64,000 nucleotides of DNA from Terriglobia bacterium (GTDB taxonomy: Bacteria; Acidobacteriota; Terriglobia; Terriglobales; Acidobacteriaceae), in the NCBI GenBank assembly GCA_020073385.1, contig JAIQFH010000010.1:79001-143000 (forward strand), given 5' to 3'. This document shows, piece after piece, positions 61,664-64,000 of this stretch (position 1 is the stretch's first letter; each line of letters begins with the position of its first letter). A program made the position numbers and the translations under genes. The notes beneath the pieces were generated by a model. That model made no database searches. It had not been told where the DNA came from and saw nothing but the letters and a program-made list of their open reading frames with translations.

Positions 61664-63757
61664 CTATTTCCCCGTCTCCTCCGGCACCAGCCCGCGGAAC
61701 TTCAGCATCGGTTCGATGCTCGGTTCTCCTCCCGCCCATCCCGAGTACATTTTCCCGAGTTCCTCAGTGTTGCCGCGAGAAAGGATCATCTGCCGAAAAC
61801 GGTCTCCGTTGGCACGCGTCAGTCCGCCGTGCCCCTCAAACCACTGGAACGCAGTGTGATCGAGCATTTCACTCCACAGGTAGGCGTAGTATCCCGCCGC
61901 ATACTCGTCTTGCCAGATATGCGCAAAGTAGCTGGAGCGATAACGCGGAGGCACCGTGCTCAGAAAAAGATTCTTGTTTTTCAATGCCTGCACCTCAAAA
62001 TCGTCGACCTTCTCCAGCGGAGCGTCGGCGGGCAGCGTATGCCATTGCATATCGAGTTCGGCCGCTGCCACCACTTCTGTCAATGCATATCCCCCGTTGA
62101 ACTTCGACGCTTTCTTCACTTTAGCCACTAACTCCGCCGGCATCGCCGCGCCAGTCTGGTAGTGCTTCGCGTAGTGACTGAACACCGAGGGATAGGTGGC
62201 CCAGTTCTCATTGAATTGCGATGGGAATTCGACGAAATCGCGCGCGACTTGCGATCCCGACAGTGCCGGATACATGGTATTGGCAAACATCCCATGGAGC
62301 GCGTGCCCGAACTCGTGGAACATGGTGGTCACATCGCGAAAACCAATCAACGCAGGCTGGCCGGGAGCGGGTTTCGTGAAGTTGGCCACGTTGTAAACGA
62401 CCGGCAACGTGCCCAGCAGCTTGGACTGATTCACAAAAACATCCATCCACGCCCCACCGTTTTTGTTGTCGCGCTTGAAATAATCGCAGTACCACAGCGC
62501 GATCTGCTTGCCATCGCCGTCGAATACATCAAAGACGCGAACGTCGGGATGGTAGACGGGAATATCGTGCCGCTCTTTGAATGAAATTCCGTAAAGTTGA
62601 TTGGCGGCATAAAACACGCCGTTTTCCAGCACATTGTTGAGTTCAAAATAAGGCTTGATCTGGTCCTCATCCAAATCGTACTTGGCCTTGCGAACCTGCT
62701 GCGCATAGAAGTCCCAATCCCACGGCTGCAATTGAAAACCGCCCTTTTGCGTGTCAATGAGCGCTTGAATATCTTTGCCCTCTGCAACCGCCTTCGCCGT
62801 GGCTCCCGGCACCAGTGCGTCCATGAATTTCACCGCGGCTTCTGGCGTCTTCGCCATCTGGTCCTGCAACTTCCAGGCACCGTAACTCGGGAACCCGAGC
62901 AACTTCGCCTTTTGCGCGCGGAGCTGTGCCATGCGCGCGATTGTCTCTCGCGTATCATTCGCACCTCCCCGCTCTGCGCGATTCCACGAATTCTCAAAAA
63001 TTGCCTGCCGTGTCCCACGTTGAATCAGCGATGCAAGATCGGGCTGCTGCGTGGTGTTCTGCAGCGGGATGACATAGCCGTCGACCTTACGGTCCTTCGC
63101 CGCCTGCGCCGCTCCTTTCAAGCGTGCATCGCTCAGGCCAGCCAATTCGCTCATGTCCTTTGTGACATAGGCCGCAGCCTTGGTCGCGGCCAGCAACTTA
63201 TTGCTGAAAGCAGCCGAGAGCGTTGATTCCTCTTCATTCAGCTTCTTCAGCTCAGCCTTATCCGCCTCGGAAAGGTTCGCCCCGGCATGGATAAACTCCT
63301 CGTAGTAGTACTCGACCAACCGCAGTGACTCGGGATCCAGCTTCAACGTTTCGCGCTGCTGGTAGATCGTCTCGATGCGCTGAAAGAGCTTGGAATCCAG
63401 AAGAATGGCATCTTTATGCGCGGCGAGTTTGGGAGCCTCGATCTCCTGCAGCTTTTCCAATTCCGGACTCAGGTTAGCCCCGGTCACCGCGGTTAACACG
63501 AGGTTCACACGATTGAAAAGCTGTCCCGTTTGTTCCAATGCGACGAGCGTGTTCTCAAAAGTTGGCGGCTGGGGATTCTCCACGATGGCGCGCACTTCCT
63601 CGCGCTGCTGCGCCATACCGGCTTCAATCGCAGGCTGGTAGTCGCTGTCCTTAATCTTGTCAAAGGGCGGAGCTTGCAGTGGTAAGGAACTGGGGGCATA
63701 GAACGGATTACTCGGTCCAAACTGCGTGCCAGACGGCACAGCGGCATTCGATTGCAC
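61664..63757 (-). CDS. M3-family zinc oligopeptidase (Dcp-like)
   Basis: A 697-aa metallopeptidase. The zinc motif is TTMFHEFGHALHGMF near 475 with the third ligand Glu downstream (PSQFNENWATYP). N-terminal NPFYAPSSLPLQAPPFDKIK and C-terminal GGEPSIEPMLKFRGL are as in peptidyl-dipeptidase Dcp. The only in-frame start is a GTG at 63757. Codons just upstream read ILIAAAFPQ, which looks like a signal-peptide core with its start lost; a one-base shift near 63787 would restore a GTG-led signal sequence. It is probably a periplasmic enzyme. Confidence 0.88.
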   Translation of the reverse strand: MQSNAAVPSGTQFGPSNPFYAPSSLPLQAPPFDKIKDSDYQPAIEAGMAQQREEVRAIVENPQPPTFENTLVALEQTGQLFNRVNLVLTAVTGANLSPELEKLQEIEAPKLAAHKDAILLDSKLFQRIETIYQQRETLKLDPESLRLVEYYYEEFIHAGANLSEADKAELKKLNEEESTLSAAFSNKLLAATKAAAYVTKDMSELAGLSDARLKGAAQAAKDRKVDGYVIPLQNTTQQPDLASLIQRGTRQAIFENSWNRAERGGANDTRETIARMAQLRAQKAKLLGFPSYGAWKLQDQMAKTPEAAVKFMDALVPGATAKAVAEGKDIQALIDTQKGGFQLQPWDWDFYAQQVRKAKYDLDEDQIKPYFELNNVLENGVFYAANQLYGISFKERHDIPVYHPDVRVFDVFDGDGKQIALWYCDYFKRDNKNGGAWMDVFVNQSKLLGTLPVVYNVANFTKPAPGQPALIGFRDVTTMFHEFGHALHGMFANTMYPALSGSQVARDFVEFPSQFNENWATYPSVFSHYAKHYQTGAAMPAELVAKVKKASKFNGGYALTEVVAAAELDMQWHTLPADAPLEKVDDFEVQALKNKNLFLSTVPPRYRSSYFAHIWQDEYAAGYYAYLWSEMLDHTAFQWFEGHGGLTRANGDRFRQMILSRGNTEELGKMYSGWAGGEPSIEPMLKFRGLVPEETGK

Positions 63758-64000
63758 CTGCGGAAAAGCAGCGGCGATTAGAATTCCGGTTGATGGGTAT
63801 CTGCTTCACTCACCCAACCCCTACAGATTGTGGTTTCGGGTTGGTTTTAACTCCAGGGTGAAGGATCCGAGCCAGGGGAACAGGCTCGACTACCAACGCT
63901 TGCTGCACGAGGCGGAAGAAGAGCTTGCCGCGGCTGGTTGATCTCCGCCGGTTAAATCGGAACGTAAACTCGTCCAGGTAGTAATCGAGATGCTTATGAC

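Noticed and set aside
63726..63941. 71-aa plus-strand ORF at the right end
   Set aside because: The last 27 residues look protein-like, but it overlaps the peptidase start and has no ribosome site; too little sequence to judge.

Overview
The window is about 58% GC by eye, tightly packed, and looks like a soil acidobacterium of the Terriglobia/Koribacter kind. The reasons are an Oar-like TonB-dependent receptor with an N-terminal carboxypeptidase-regulatory domain, PEGA/TPR proteins, a PQQ dehydrogenase paired with a diheme cytochrome, a GH9 enzyme, and many short palindromic intergenic repeats. This placement is inference; there is no rRNA or other marker here to settle it. I saw no tRNA, rRNA, CRISPR array, insertion sequence or prophage.

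Layout. 1-2.9 kb: 3' part of a large TPR/PEGA membrane protein, probably the tail of a Ser/Thr kinase. 2.9-6.4 kb (minus): PQQ-dependent dehydrogenase, diheme cytochrome c and a ThuA-like protein. 6.5-8.6 kb (plus): sugar isomerase/epimerase and Gfo/Idh/MocA oxidoreductase. 8.6-14.3 kb (minus): DegT aminotransferase, clan-A-like glycosidase and GH9 enzyme. 14.5-21.3 kb (plus): an eight-gene, mostly overlapping operon behind a good promoter, encoding an SPFH/zinc-ribbon protein, S-adenosylmethionine decarboxylase, two DUF4178 proteins, a 60-aa membrane peptide, DUF350, a membrane-embedded spermidine synthase and a Tat-type flavin amine oxidase. This is the best candidate for a little-studied system. 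21.4-25.2 kb: phosphoketolase and acetate kinase, convergent. 25.3-32.6 kb: RDD protein and SpoIIM-like protein sharing overlapping start codons, then a MoxR/DUF58/DUF4350/DUF4129 operon. 32.7-35.5 kb: a BamE-like membrane protein, SufT-type protein, a 92-aa protein and a DmpA/P1 peptidase. 35.5-39.6 kb: a membrane multi-PAS sigma-54 activator broken in two by a one-base frameshift. 39.9-41.5 kb: OmpA-family and CoA-binding proteins. 41.8-50.8 kb (minus): three class-III aminotransferases, two aldehyde dehydrogenases and an APC permease. 50.9-54.6 kb: TonB-dependent receptor. 54.8-59.6 kb (plus): MerR-XRE-cupin regulator and a complete PotDABC polyamine importer. 60-63.8 kb: a membrane glycosyltransferase-like protein and an M3 oligopeptidase.

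How the genes fit together. Polyamines run through the window twice. The 14.5-21.3 kb operon can make decarboxylated SAM, transfer aminopropyl groups at the membrane and oxidise an amine outside it. The 41.8-59.6 kb block looks like uptake (PotDABC, APC permease, possibly the TonB receptor) and breakdown of putrescine-type amines through transamination and aldehyde oxidation (GABA/beta-alanine to malonate semialdehyde). Its regulator is a PuuR-like cupin fused to a MerR head. Overlapping divergent promoters and a perfect inverted repeat lie between the regulator and the TonB receptor.
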